From Lasiodiplodia sp. COLG20 (lineage: Eukaryota; Ascomycota; Dothideomycetes; Botryosphaeriales; Botryosphaeriaceae): a stretch of 64,000 nt of DNA. Below are positions 41,125 to 53,314 of the stretch, in pieces. The position numbers and the translations under genes are program-made. The notes beneath the pieces were generated by a model. That model saw only the letters and a program-made list of their open reading frames with translations. It had not been told where the DNA came from and ran no database searches. The DNA is taken from positions 1,674,001 to 1,738,000 of the forward strand of contig VNWV01000004.1 of the NCBI GenBank assembly GCA_009801085.1, read 5' to 3'. Each line of letters starts with the position of its first letter. Position 1 is the first letter of the stretch.

Positions 41125-41407
41125 ATGACTCTCACCACCAACGAATCGGAACACAGAACTGCGTCCAATGACACCTGCAGAAATGGACAGGGTAGCAGTG
41201 GCGGTGCAGCATGCAGCATACCGGTCAATTCCCACACGCCCGGTTCATGGGTCAGTATATAGACGGCCAGTATCTCGTGTAGCCTCCTTACTGACTTGGC
41301 ATATGAGATAGACGTGTTGTAAGTGCTGGGCTGAACACCAGGGCGCCTATACAAACCAATGCACCAACTGCGGTCACATCCTCTGCGGTACATGCAAACA
41401 GGTCTAG
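41125..41407 (+). CDS. Small Cys-rich zinc-ribbon-like protein, 73 aa
   Basis: Two exons: 41125-41250 and 41312-41407, with a 61-bp intron (GTCAGT ... GAGATAG) in phase 0. The first 40 residues are polar and unstructured. The second exon gives WTCCKCWAEHQG, then QCTNCGHILCGTCKQV. The layout is C-C-x-C-x11-C-x2-C-x-H-x2-C-x2-C, fitting one or two zinc sites. Small proteins of the WxCCxC...CxxCxHxxCxxC kind occur in many ascomycetes with no known role. The frame closes only with the intron, so automated prediction may miss it. Splicing is inferred, not shown. Confidence 0.7.
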
Positions 41408-42022
41408 GTTGCTGGCCTGCGATGTCCCGCGATACCTGAGCGGTGCTCCATGGTTTGCGTCTGTCGCACCGTTTGTCAGGTTGTTGGACCTAGTGATGCA
41501 CGGCTATCGAAATAAGATTCGAAGACGAGAGCTTGACGTGGAGAGCAATACGGGATGATACCACGAGTCAGAATGCGGTGACGTACTTCTACTTCTATCA
41601 CATTCACTCTTAGAGGGAACAGGGCACAAAGGAGAAAGGGGTGGCTCTCATTCTTCTGACAGCGCAGATAGTAATTGAAGCTGGACTTCGCAAACGAAAA
41701 ATTCATCCAGGTGATTGTCAACATTCGAGGCAAACTCTTTCCTTTTCCAATGAAGTTTAACTACTATACTAAGTGTTGTTGATCATCTGCTTAACCCATA
41801 CTTTAGGCTCCTGCAAAAACGATTCCTCCGCTGGCTCGGGATTCCATCAAATTGAGAAAGTATCCGGGAACGATTCGAACGCTTTCCAAACGCACAAAAC
41901 CAAGACGATGACGAAGCCGACCAAATGACCACACCAAAAGAACGAGGTATAAAGCGCACAACCGAAACAACCTGGATTGCCAAACGCTTACAACACAATC
42001 GCAGACCCAACATTCTCCCCAC
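41408..42022. other. Convergent intergenic region
   Basis: About 615 bp between the small gene and the P450 stop. Nothing coding is supported. Confidence 0.45.
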
Positions 42023-43119
42023 TCAAACCCTCTCCCTAAAACACAGCCTCAACGCCCCACACTCGAGCGTAAAATGATCCCTACTCCCCTCCAACAACGC
42101 CCTCCCATCCTCCCCCTCCGCCAACCCCACCTCAAACACGGCAAGCACCCTCGCCACAACCAGCCGCAACTCCATCAACGCGAGCGGCCTCCCAATACAC
42201 CCGTACGGGCCCAGACTAAACGGCGCAAACGCCTTCTCGTTCCTGACCCACCCCTTCTTCTCCTCCGCGTACCACCGTTCCGGGCAGAATGTCTCCGGCT
42301 CGACGTACGCGTCCGCGCTGCGGCCCACGACGTACGACGGGCACCAGACGACCGTGTTGCCGGGGATGTGCGTGCCGTTGGGCAGCGTGAGGCCGGCGGG
42401 CGGAGTGAGCCGTTGGATGGCGGAGGGGACGGGCGGGTGCAGGCGGAGCGCTTCGTTGATGGTGCCGTTGAGGTGGGGTAGGTCTTGGATGGCGCGGTGG
42501 GGGATGGTGCCGTCGGGTTGGATGTGCGGGCGGAGTTCGGCGAGGAGCTTGGTTTGGTGGGCGGGGGTGGCGGCGAGGTGGTAGAAGATGTGGGTGATGG
42601 TGCTGGAGGTGGTGTCGCTGTGGCGGGGGTGGGTTAGTTAAGTTGGTTTCTCGAGGGGGGAGACGGTGGGGTTGAGGTGGATGGAGAGGGGGCGGTGGGG
42701 CAGGGAGAGGGAAGTGATGGCGGATGGTTGGGGAAGGGGGTGAGGGAGGAGACTTTTGCTTACCTTCCGGCAACGATGATCAGCCTCGAGTCGGCCTGTA
42801 GCATCGTGAGCTCTTTCGGCGTAAGCTCCCTGTCCTTGACGGGCTCGATGAGCGACGACATGATGTCAGGGTCCTCGGGCTTCGTCCTCATACGCTGGTC
42901 CAGCTGGCGCGCGCAGTACGTGATGAACTTCCAGTAGTCAGCGGCGGCGCCAGGGATGGCAGCCAAGATGCGGAAAGCCCACGGCGGCACTGTCGAATCA
43001 AAAACTTTCCGTCAGCACAAAAATCAATCTCACATACGCAGTCAGCAGGCCAAGACAGCGCGAAAACCAAACACTTCCAAGACCCACTGGTACAAACAAT
43101 CGCCCGGCCAAGCAGAGCG

Positions 43120-43177
<58 letters not shown>

Positions 43178-44063
43178 CACACAACAACCCCAACGGCATC
43201 ATCCCCTCATTCAGCAGCCCAATAGCCCAATGCTCCTGGCCCCCCCTCACCATCCCAAACTCCCTCCCAAACGCCATTTCACCCATGATATCGTACGCGA
43301 ACCACCCGAACCACTTCCGCGCATCCACCTCCTTCTTGCCCCCCTCCCCCACCTCCCCCAGCCTGCCAATCAACACCCCCACGAAACTCTGCACCCTTTC
43401 CTCAAACCCCCTCACCGCCCTCTCCGCAAACGCCTTCGCCCACACGCGCCTGCGCGCGTCGTGGTAACCCCGATCGCGGCTCGTCTGCATCGACGTCAGC
43501 GGCGCGTCGTTGTCGTACCATGGCGCCTTGCTGCAGGTGCTGGTGCCGCCGTAGATGAGCGGGACGGCGGATGGGTCGGCGATGGAGAGCTCGGCCGTGC
43601 CGACGCGGACGTAGGGCCCGTGCGTGGCGTGGAGGGCGGAGAGGGTCTTGAAGGCTTGCGGGATGGTGTGCGTCGTTGAAGAGTGGGATGGCGTGAATTT
43701 GTGCCACACGTTGAAGGGCAGCCAGAGGGAGGTGGCGCGCGCGAGGACGGGGCCGGGGAAGCGGTGCAGAGGGTGCAGCGGCGTCAGGCGGTAGGTGAGG
43801 AGGGAGGCGTAGAGGCCGGCGAGGAAGCTGGCGGCGAGGGCGGTGGCGGAGCGGGTGGCGGAGAGGAGGGTGGAGAAGTCGAAGGAGGTGGGGGAGGCGG
43901 CCCGGGCGAGGACAAAGACGGTGGTGGCGTAGGTGAGGAGGAAGAGCTGGAGGTAGCGCGTGCCGTGGAGGTGGTGCTCGGAGCGGTTGAAGTAGCCGAT
44001 GTGCGAGACCACGCCCAGGACGGCGGCGGCGCCGTAGACGTGAAGTGGTGATGATTCTGCCAT
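42023..44063 (-). CDS. Cytochrome P450, tryprostatin B 6-hydroxylase-like
   Basis: Three exons: 44063-43181, 42989-42764 and 42617-42023, giving 567 aa. The N-terminus has several hydrophobic segments (VYGAAAVLGVVSHIGYFNR, then YLQLFLLTYATTVFVLA), a layout I associate with the tryprostatin B 6-hydroxylase-like group. The hinge is LHRFPGPVLARA. The I-helix VAGSDTTSST spans the second splice junction. EALR, PERW and the heme loop FSLGPYGCIG are intact. Intron 1 (191 bp) starts GTGAGT followed at once by (CT)24. It lies between oxidoreductase genes, so a shared pathway is plausible; the substrate is unknown. Confidence 0.92.
43127..43174 (+). repeat. (AG)24 microsatellite in P450 intron
   Basis: A perfect 48-bp dinucleotide run. 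On the coding strand it is (CT)24 immediately after the GTGAGT donor of intron 1. Confidence 0.95.
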
Positions 44064-45072
44064 CGCGGCTGCAGAGAGAGGCAAAGGCAGTTAGCTGGCG
44101 AGGTGTAGGAAAGTAAAGATGAGAAGATCGTGCCTCTTTAATACTTATCTGGCACCCATGTTGGGCTCTGTCAGTACGGTGGGGGCCCCTTCTTCCGAGG
44201 CCAATGCGCAATACAGCGTGATTGCAGGGGAAAGTGACAAGCCGAGGGAGTTTGCGAGAAGATTGACAGAGAGACAAGCGTAAGAGGGGAGGCCCATTGG
44301 CGGCCTGCTTGCTGACAGTGGAGATATCTTCTTGAAGCGGTAGGAGCGGAAAGTGTGGCTAGGATATGTGGATGCTAAGGTCGTGCTACTCCACTTGCGG
44401 CCCGCAGCGTGGGGCGGAATACCTTGATAGGTCGGCCCTAGGTAATATCAAGGTAATCCTCCTCGCTAAGGCCTCGTGGGCGTCGGGAAGGGGTCTGATT
44501 GCGCACTCAGAAAAAGGTGACAGCCCAAACATATAGGCTTTATACGTTCGAACGGCAGTGATCCAATTGGACGAATCAGCAGTAGCGGCGGCGGCCAATG
44601 ACAAATGAAGCGACAGTGCGAGAATCCTGGAACCCCTGCCCAGCCCCACGCGACACGCCATAATTAGCATCCTTATTGATAGTCTGGTAGAGACGTGAAA
44701 CGTCCGCTATCCCGCAGCTTAATTTCCAACTGCCGAGGGGTAGAACGCGTGGACACCACACTAGGGGTCTCAGATGCTACACGTCTGTCCAGGCCGAGTC
44801 GTGGGAGACGATCGGCTCGTAAGCAGACGCAGTCAGAAATTTCTGACAAGCAGAAACCTGCCTCTCCCCAGCCCTAGGGCCGATCAATGCGGGGAAGAAA
44901 CAACAGCCGAGTCAGTGCGCCACCAACGACACATTTCCAGATCGGGCATTTTCGTCTTCTTCGCTTTTACATGTCATAGCTAAACCCAAAAACTTCCTCG
45001 TGATCTCATGAATTTCTGCCCGAGCAGCAATAGCTCCCTTTCCTCTCCACCTCACGACGCCCCACACGCAGC
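44064..45072. other. Intergenic, no gene supported
   Basis: About 1 kb between the P450 start and the aldehyde dehydrogenase stop. Both genes are on the minus strand. It should contain the P450 promoter. Nothing else is seen. Confidence 0.5.
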
Positions 45073-46724
45073 TCAAATCCGCACAACCACCGTCTTCTCC
45101 TCCAAAAAGTTGTTCAAGCTGTGGTGAATGCCCTCCCTCCCAAGCCCGCTAGCCTTGTACCCGCCAAACGGCATGTCATGCACCGTAGTCGGGCTCGTGC
45201 AATTGACGCCGACGGTGCCGCTCTCGAGGGCCTTGGCGACGCGGATGGCACGGCTAACGTCCTTGGTGTAGACGGACGCGTACAGACCATACTCTGTATC
45301 ATTAGCGCGCCTGACCGCCTCCTCCTCCGTCTTGAACACGCCGATGACGACGACAGGGCCGAAGATCTCCTCGCGCGCGGGGCGCGAGTCCTCGGGCAAG
45401 TCGGTGAAGATGTGCGGGCCGACGAAGAAGCCCTTCTCCGCACCCTCGTGCAGCTGCGCGTCGGGGTTGTCGAGCAGCAGCTTGCCGCCGGCCTCCTTGG
45501 CCAGCTGGATGTAGTTGGTGACGGTCTTGAACTGCACCTCGTCCGCGAGCGGGCCCATCTGCACGCCGTCGTCGGTCGACGCGCCGACGCGGACGGCAGC
45601 GAAGCTGTCGCGGAACTTCTGCTTGAAGGCGTCGGCGACCGTGTCCTGAACGAGGATGCGGCTGTTGGCCATGCAGACCTGGCCCGTGTTCATCGACATG
45701 CTGAACTGCGTCTCGGCGGCGGCGCGGTCGAGGTCGGCGTCGTCGAAGATCAGCGACGGCGACTTGCCGCCCAGCTCGAGCTGCACGTTCTTGAGGTTGG
45801 ATTTGGCCGCCGCTTCGCAGATGAGCCGCCCCGTGCGGCCCGAGCCCGTGAACGAGATGACCCGCACGTCCATGTGCGACGAGAGCGTCGCGCCCGAGAC
45901 CGGGCCGTGGCCGTGCAGGATGTTGATGACGCCCGGCGGGAAGCCGGCTTGGTCGATCAGCGTCGAGATGTATGCCGTCTGTCATCACTCGTCAGTGTCC
46001 CATCCCCAAACAGGAAAGAACGAACAAACCCACCGTCAACGGCGCCTTCTCACTACTCTTCACGACCACCGCATTCCCCGCCGCCACCATCGGCGCCACC
46101 TTCTCGCCCACAAAAATCGCGGGCCCATTCCACGGAATAATCGCCGCCGCGACGCCGTACGGCTGGCGGAACGTCATGGCCAGCACGCCCGGCGTGTTCA
46201 GGCTGGTCGACCCCTGCGCATCCCAGCCCGTCGTCGCGAACGTCTCGAACTTGGCCGCGCAGTGCGCGCCGTCCTGGTACATGGCCAGCGGCCGCCCCAT
46301 GCTGACGGCCTCCAGGTACGCCATGCGCGCCGCGTGCGCCGGGTCGCGCAGCAGCGCCGCCAGCTTCTTCATGGGCGCGCCGCGCTCCGTCGGCGAGAGG
46401 GCGGCCCAAGCTGGTTGCGCGGCCTTGGCGGCGGCGACGGCGGCGTTGGTGTCGTCGACGGTGGCTTCGAAGACTGAAGGTGGGAGGGGTGTGAGCAGAG
46501 ATGGATGGCTATTGGGATGGGGGGAATGAGAACGTACCATCGGCGACGTGCTCGCGGGTGGAGGGCGCATAGAGAGGGAATGTCTTCTTGTCTGAGGACT
46601 CGACGAACTGGAGCGAGAGACTGTCAGCGGGGAGGTCACGTTGGTGGTGCAGAAGGCGAGATTCTACCTTGCCGTTTATGAAGAGACGGGTCTCAATCTT
46701 CTCTGGGGCACCATTGCTCGCCAT
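45073..46724 (-). CDS. Aldehyde dehydrogenase
   Basis: Four exons: 46724-46668, 46607-46538, 46473-46034 and 45978-45073, giving 490 aa, the usual ALDH length. The cofactor region contains IIPWNGPAIF and FTGSGRTGR. The general base is E257 (LELGGKSPSLIFDDADLD) and the catalytic Cys is C291 (MNTGQVCMANSR). EEIFGPVV and FGGYKASGLGREG complete the family set. It oxidises aldehydes to acids with NAD(P). It could act after the P450 and SDR steps nearby, or be a general ALDH. No targeting signal is obvious. Confidence 0.95.
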
Positions 46725-48109
46725 TTTGAGGGTTGGATTGAGTAGAGCTGAGGAGAATTGAGGTTTGGATTGCGTTGCGGCAAGGTGGGAGCTCCCAGAG
46801 CAGCTTCCAATTTAAGCACCACGTTAGCGGGGTTACATTTGACATCCAAGGGAGCGCCCCACGACGGAACGGGTATCTCAAGGGCCGAACATCGGCTGGC
46901 CGACCCCACACCTTCTGCTTTACGAGTAGGATCATGCAGGGAGAGCTGATGAAGCGGGCATGAGGCTTGCCTCTCTACCAGAGTTGCCGAGTAAGCGTGG
47001 GACCAGCAAACACCAATGGCCATCCAGCAGCTCCAGCTGGAGTGAGACCTGAACCTCATCCACGCCTGTTGTTCAATCGGAGTGGTTCGTGTACCTGGTA
47101 TTTTGTGGACCGAAAGGCCTTGGCGCCCAGATAGTTTGTCCGTTCTCGCCGTCTTAAGTCCGTCCTACTTGCTGGACTTTTCTTTTTTTCGTGCGACCGT
47201 TTTATGCGTCGACGAGCACCTATTTGGAATGTGTAAGAAGGATGTCTTGAGCACCCTGGCCGATGATCGAAGCTTGAGAGAGCGGGAGGATTCGCCGGCT
47301 GTGTTTGATACTTAAATTCACAAACTTCTTACATAAGCGCTAGCGCAGGTAAGCAACACACCTTACTTGGGCATCACGCATACACTACCCGGCGACTAGT
47401 AAAGAATAACCATAATAGGTGCATGCTACAAATCTGTGTGACATTCCGAATGATCAGCGTAAGATGTGACAATAAGCAAGTTCCAGGGTAAGCTAAGCAT
47501 TCTACTGGCGTGATCGTTCTCATTTGAAACCATTGTCTCCAGAAATTATCCGGGGTTCCATCAGCTTGCCGGCTGTACATCTTGATCCGATTATTCTAAA
47601 AAGCGGGGGTTTGAGTGCAACATCACACTCATGTAAGATCGCTTTTCTGTTAGTAACGGCGCAATTGCGATTTAATAGTAGTCGGTCGGCTGATGTGGAT
47701 ATAACTGCGCTGACAATGCCAAAGCTGCAACCAGCCGAGGATACCGATCATTGGATACGATTCACACGAGAGGATCCGTGCAAGTATGGCAGTACTTTGC
47801 GTAGAGCAGAGCTCTCTGGAATGGAAACATTTTGACTCAAAAATCGCTGTATAAGTGGGTATATCTGCCCAGCATCAGCCGCCCAAAGGCTCCCGTGAAA
47901 ACCGGCAAGGAAACTGACCAAGAAGGCAGTAGAACGGGGGAAACTCAAAAAGGGTCATCATATCGAGAAGATAGTGCCATGAAAAAAAGCAAGCAAAGCC
48001 CGGCAGTGGCGTCCGTCGTCGCACTCCGGCCAGTGAGTGATAAAACACCAAAAAACGCCGCCGCCCTACGCCGTATATCGCCCGGAAAAAAGAACGGCCA
48101 AAAATGCTT
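46725..48109. other. Intergenic, no gene supported
   Basis: About 1.4 kb with the aldehyde dehydrogenase promoter at its left end. ORFs of under 130 codons lie on both strands without resemblance to known proteins. Confidence 0.5.
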
Positions 48110-49610
48110 TCACATCTCTGACGCCATCATCCAGTACGCGCCGCCGAGCATACCGCCCATCAGCAAAATCGTGATAATCGCCGCGCCCACCCGATCCGCC
48201 GTATCGACGGGCTCCACATCCTCCGTCGGCGTGAACGGACTGGCCAGTCCCGCATCCGGATCGCCCTGACTCGTGCCACCCGTCGAGTTCGTCACGGGGC
48301 CCGCGACCTCGTCCACCAACGCCGTCCCAATCATCTCGAGCGCCGCCATGTTCTCTCCAAGCCCAACACTACTCGAGCCATCGAAGCCGTTCATCGTCCA
48401 GCGCAGGGAGCACTCGGCGGTGCCGTCGCCCTTGTCGTTGCAGGCGAGGGCGGCGGCCTCGCGCGAGGCCTCGAGGTAGGGGGCCATGAGGTCGGCGGTC
48501 CAGGGGGCGACTTTGATGGCGGCGGCCATCCAGCGCGCCAGGTAGGCCTTGAAGGTGCGCTGGTCGATGTTGCACGTGTTGCCCGTCTCGCACGCCGTTT
48601 CGACCATGATTTTCGAGTCCGAGGCGAAGAAGACGGATAGCCCGCCGATGATGCCGGTTACGCGCTCTTTCCAGATGTTGTCTTCGTTGCCGTCGGCTTC
48701 AGCGGTCTGTGGGGGTGGATGTTAGTAAGGGGGAGGCGCGTTTGTGGGTAAAAAGCCAGTGGATACTTACGACATTCCACATGGTGGCGGCGCCGTGGAG
48801 GAAGATGCCGGCGTTGTAGGTCCATTGCGTGCGGTCGAACTTGGTGCAGTTGATGGTAGAGTCGGAGCCGTCGTAGAAGTGGTATTCGGCGTTGACCAGG
48901 CCGAGATTCTGGATCCAGTTCCACGCCTTCTCGGCCTGCTCGGCGTACGTCTGGTTCCCGGTATACCTAGCCAGGCGCGACGCGACGTTGAAGAAGCAGC
49001 CCTGGGTAATCGTGTTCTTGTACGTATAACCGGCGTTGAAGCTGTAAATCTGCCAGCGCAGGCCGCCGCCGCACGTCGACGTGTCCCAGCGCAGGTACTG
49101 CGTCGTGTACACGGCCTGCGCCAGCGCGAGCCACCCGGGCTGCCCTTCCGGCGGATCCGGGAACTTGCTCTCCGCGGCCGACATGGCCGCCATGCCCCAG
49201 AAGCCCTGGTCGTCGTTGCCGAGCGATTTCGACTGGTTGGCCGGCATGTAGTCGGCGTTGTCGCCGATCTGGTGGATCATGCCCTGCTGCACCCACTCGT
49301 TGTATTGGTCGTCGCCCGTGTAGTGCCAGTAGTCGATGAGGGCGCCGAACATGGCGCCGCACTGCCACCAGTGGTAGGGATCCGGCAAGTTTCCGGGCAC
49401 GTCGCCCACCCGGTATCCGTGGTACCAGTCCGTCATGCCCTTGGCGATGGGCTTCATTGCCGCCTTGACGGCATCTGGGGTTTCCTTGTCAGCGCTTTCC
49501 TGTTTGCGGAAACCAATGTTCGTCCTACCTGAACTTGTCCAGTCGACGTCGATGGCATGTGCAGCAGGTGATGCCAGTAGGAGAGAAAGCGCGGCGGGGT
49601 AAAATTTCAT
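48110..49610 (-). CDS. GH76 mannan endo-1,6-alpha-mannosidase (Dcw1/Dfg5 type)
   Basis: Two exons: 49610-48771 and 48706-48110, with a 64-bp intron, giving 478 aa. A signal peptide (MKFYPAALSLLLASPAAHA) is followed by the GH76 domain. The catalytic Asp pair is in GNDDQGFWG (D133, D134); WWQCGAMFG and YTYKNTITQGCFF are further family features. The C-terminus has a Ser/Thr/Pro-rich stretch and a hydrophobic tail (ITILLMGGMLGGAYWMM), as expected for a GPI anchor. Dcw1/Dfg5 proteins are thought to transfer GPI-linked proteins into the cell wall. Confidence 0.94.
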
Positions 49611-51013
49611 TTTCAAAAGCAAGCGGCGAACGCTACTGGCGTCCGCTCCAGAAGAATTAAATTATCAACGAAGTTCAGGATGCACTGCAATCCAAAATGG
49701 TGAGTGGTAAGGCCGTTGCGAGAAGTAATATCTGCAAGTGAGTGACTGTGGGTGAGCTGGAGATCAACGTGAGAAAAAGGAGCGGACGTGACCAAACGGC
49801 CAAGAGTTGAGCGATGAGGAGAAGTGCCGGTAGCTCGATTATAGAGTCGGCGACATGAAGGATGGACCAAGCGCCGTCTTCGCTAAAGGAGGTAAGAGCG
49901 CGGTGTTGCCAAGCTGCCGAGGAAAGCAGAGAGCTCCTTCATACGACGATACGAAACCAGAGACACGACCAGACGTGTTAAAAGGACCCTCCCGCGCCGC
50001 ACCCGCTGCCACTACCCTAGCCTCGCCGTGAAGGATACGAGACACGACAGGCGCTGGACCCACGGTGCTGCGCGGCGGCCTTGTCCACGGCAGCACCGCC
50101 TAGACAGCGCCAAGCCTCCGCTGCGGCCAAGATCAAACGTCTCCACTTCATTGCGAGGAAGCGTGGCGCAGGCAGTTGGTTGTTCAGGAGAGGTTTCGAA
50201 TCCAGCGCCGTGTCCGGCGGGCCAAGACCGGGCAAATGAAGTGTCAGGCGGGTGGGGAGCAAATGGGATTCGGTTTCGGGAGGGCGGAGGCGGATAAGGT
50301 ACGCCAAGGGCGGCGCTCGGGCTGCCTCTAAATAGTACCAAGACAATGGCGCCGCATACCAAGACCAAATAATAGCGAATGACGCGGTCACCGGAGTAGG
50401 GAGACGTGGTTGAGAACCCACGTGCGGACTCTGCAGCGGATGATGCGAGATCATGATCTGAGATCGCCTACGTCTTCCTGTGCAGTGTTGGTAGCCGAGT
50501 AGCAGAGATCAGGATCAGCAGTGGTCAGGCAATTTAGATGTAGTCCTCCGCACGGGTGCTCCCGGATGCAGGTCATAGCGGAGGTTTGGGGCGCAGCGCT
50601 GAGTGGTCAGCTTGGCTCAATCTTCCCCTGGGCGGCGCGAGGCTTTTTGTGGCACAAACCGGCCTTGCCGGCGTGCGATGCGACCAATTTGGCGTGCTTT
50701 AGCCTCGAGTGCGACCGATCGGGCCATCTGATCAGAAATAGTAGATGTGGCTGAATCTTGCACATCTGGGGCAGTGTGGGGGTGGGGTCGGCGATACGGA
50801 CTGAGGACGAATGGGCCAGCTGTGAAGATCAGAAAAGATGACTCAGCAGGTCACGTGCATTGGTCGACATGAGGCATTATTCAGTTCCAATCGACATCAG
50901 TCACCAGAAGAAGAAGTTTAGACGTTGATCAATTGACCAGTCATGTCTGACCATGAGTTGTGCGGCATTCTGCGGAAATATGCGGTTGTTGGACCCAATT
51001 TCGTGCCTCTCCC
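49611..51013. other. Intergenic, no gene supported
   Basis: About 1.4 kb between the GH76 start and the end of the small membrane-protein gene. GC-rich ORFs at 50.0-50.45 kb run on both strands and look like composition artefacts. Confidence 0.5.
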
Positions 51014-51456
51014 TTAGTTGCCCTTCAGCGTCGCGACCAGGCTGAGGAGCGGAGCCACAAACAAGCAAGCCAACGGCGCGAATTCGGCCACCTGCACATA
51101 ACGGACCGAGTTCGCGAATCCCATAATGACCGTGGCAGCAAGCATCACCATCTCCTCGGTCGTCTGTGGCCCTCCGGTGCGCGCCCACTGCCAGTTCTGA
51201 GCGGCTGCGACATGCCATCAGCACTCAACATGGACTGCTTTGTTGCAGATAACTTACCGGATATGACCAGCGACGCGTTGAAGTAGTTCCACGTCCCCTG
51301 GGCCCCGCGTTGGCCGACTTTGTTGTCACGACTTGCCGCCGTGGAGATGGTGCCGAGTGCCGGATGCACTATCTTGAAGCCCATAAACGTATGTCCAAAG
51401 ATGGAAATGACGTCCAGCGCCGCTGCCGTCTTGAAGAGGAGTTCGGTGTTGACCAT
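51014..51456 (-). CDS. Small four-helix membrane protein, unknown
   Basis: Two exons: 51456-51258 and 51204-51014, with a 53-bp intron, giving 129 aa. Four hydrophobic segments are visible: near LDVISIFGHTFMGFKIV, WNYFNASLVISAAQNW, VMLAATVIMGFANSV and LACLFVAPLLSLVATL. There is no cleavable signal peptide. I recognise no named family. It is divergent from the esterase relic, with 531 bp between starts. Confidence 0.75.
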
Positions 51457-51987
51457 GGTGGATGTGTTGTCGCGGTTGTGGGTCTTCGGTCGTTTCTTCG
51501 CTTGACGAGATGCCAGAGCTGAGAAACGCCCCCCGCCGTCGAAATCACCTTTCTTTAACTGTTGCACGAGAAGAGGGGATTGTCATGGCACAACATCTAT
51601 CTACGGACGTATTGCTGTCGGATTCCGAGGGTCCGGGGCCCCCATCGGGTTGATTACGATATCTGCAGCTGCGGAATCCGATTTTCCGATTTTGACCACA
51701 GCGATATCCCTTAAAGGCGCAAGCTCTCTTCTGTCTCCATCGACCCTACTTCTTTTCCTGCGGTATCATTTATAGACCTGCTCCGTACATTTGATTCCGG
51801 CTCGGCGATTTGACCCCGTTCTCCGACCAATTTACTTATTCGTGTTCGTAATCGCGTGTTGGTTCCGCGTATTGGTTCCTTCTCTTTTCAAGCATCCGAG
51901 AATGCCGCTTCATCCGCTTTGTACTTGCTTATCTAGACTTCTCTCTTTTTTAACTTTTACTCTACACCTTTTGTGAAACAACGCGTT
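51457..51987. promoter_or_regulatory. Divergent promoter region, pyrimidine-rich
   Basis: 531 bp between opposed starts. The part before 51988 is rich in CT and TTC runs, as common in fungal 5' leaders. Confidence 0.45.
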
Positions 51988-53149
51988 ATGTCTCCTGTAT
52001 TGCGCCCTTCAGAAACAATAGTATGCTCCGTCGTGCTGGCACCATTTCTTGGCATTTCCTATCTGTGGTACCTCTTCACTTCCTTGCCAATTGTTGATCT
52101 CGGCTACGAAAATTACCAAGCCTCCAGCTTCAACGTTAGAAAATGCCCCAAGAGCTTCGGCCTTTCTGCTTGCCTGTACGCTAAATCATCAACTCCAGCA
52201 ACAAGCCGGTTACTACGCTTTCTCAGACATCAGATACGCTGCGCCGCCCCTTGGAGATCTTCGCTTCCGACCGCCAGTTTCCCCAGCTGAAAATAGAGCC
52301 TTCCTACAACAAGAAGACCGACCGTCTCGCATCTGTCCTCAAGGAAGAGTTCGTTGGGAATATGATACCGGCCATGACTTTCTGCAAAGCATCATCAATG
52401 GAACGACCATAAGCACATACAATGCGCCGCCACCGTTCTACGACACTCCAGCAAATAGTTTCGAGACGGAGGACTGCCTTTTTCTCGACATCTTCGTACC
52501 TCAGGCCGTCTTCGAATCGCGGCATCAGATCGCTCAAACGGAAAAGCCGGGCGCCCATGTCGTGGTGTGGATACACGGTAAATCCTCTCATCATCAGTCC
52601 ATCAATTGCGGGGCCGCCCCAAGTTGACAGCAATCAACAGGCGGAGAAGGCCTATCCGGCTCCAAGACCCTACCCGCGCAGCCCTTCGACGTCCTTCTCA
52701 AACACGGACGTCCGCGGAACTTTCGCCCCGACGCGACGGTCCTCGTTTCCGTCAATTACCGCCTCGGGGCTTTCGGTGCGTTCGGTGATTTCGGGCGGCC
52801 GTCGGACTCATCCCTGGGGCAAGATGGGAATGTCCCCGCAAGCATCGGAGTGCAAGACCAGCGTATGGCGATCCGCTGGGTAAGAGAGAAGATCAAGCTT
52901 TTCGGCGGCGATGCCGGCCGTGTGACGATCATCCGGGGCGCCGACGGCAGCACGGCTGGGGTACATGGCTTATACCACACTGCAGCAGCAGACGAACGTG
53001 TCCTACGCCAGCATACCGTACTGCCTGACGGTCTAACGATCAAGAGTTTCCTCCGGTTGGCCAATGTGTCCAGCCTTGCTGAAGCCCGAGGCCTGCCCTC
53101 GGAGAAACTTGTTGCAGCCAATAAGGCGCTAATGGACATGCTCGTTTAA
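51988..53149 (+). pseudogene. Type B carboxylesterase, truncated and lacking the catalytic serine
   Basis: Three exons can be joined to 344 aa: 51988-52134, 52199-52577 and 52641-53149. Family features are clear: an N-terminal signal anchor, YYAFSDIRYAAPPLGDLRF, TEDCLFLDIFVP, VVVWIHGGGEG and SVNYRLGAFG. GVQDQRMAIRWVREKIKLFG is also intact. The nucleophile elbow, normally GESAGG, reads GADGST, so the serine position holds Asp. The segment after it is shortened, and the protein stops about 200 residues before the usual end, losing the acid and His of the triad. It still has open frames and splice sites, so it could be a recent pseudogene or a non-enzymatic protein. Confidence 0.8.
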
Positions 53150-53314
53150 ATCCCCCCCTCTTCCATTGTTTTTCTGGGGTATCACTTCACCCAATGCAAA
53201 TGCCGATGGCTGTGTAATTTGACATTATGTAGCAATTACTGGGCGGGATTCCCCATTATTTACATTGCGCGCCGTGTCAAATCCTCCCCTTATGCTGTAT
53301 CGCACAAAACGCGA

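Noticed and set aside
43402..44277. 291-codon minus-strand ORF overlapping the second P450
   Set aside because: It is Pro/Arg/His-rich low complexity in another frame of a well-supported P450 exon.
31463..46724. Complete secondary-metabolite cluster
   Set aside because: No PKS, NRPS, terpene cyclase, DMATS or Zn2Cys6 regulator is visible, so only a tailoring or catabolic set can be claimed.
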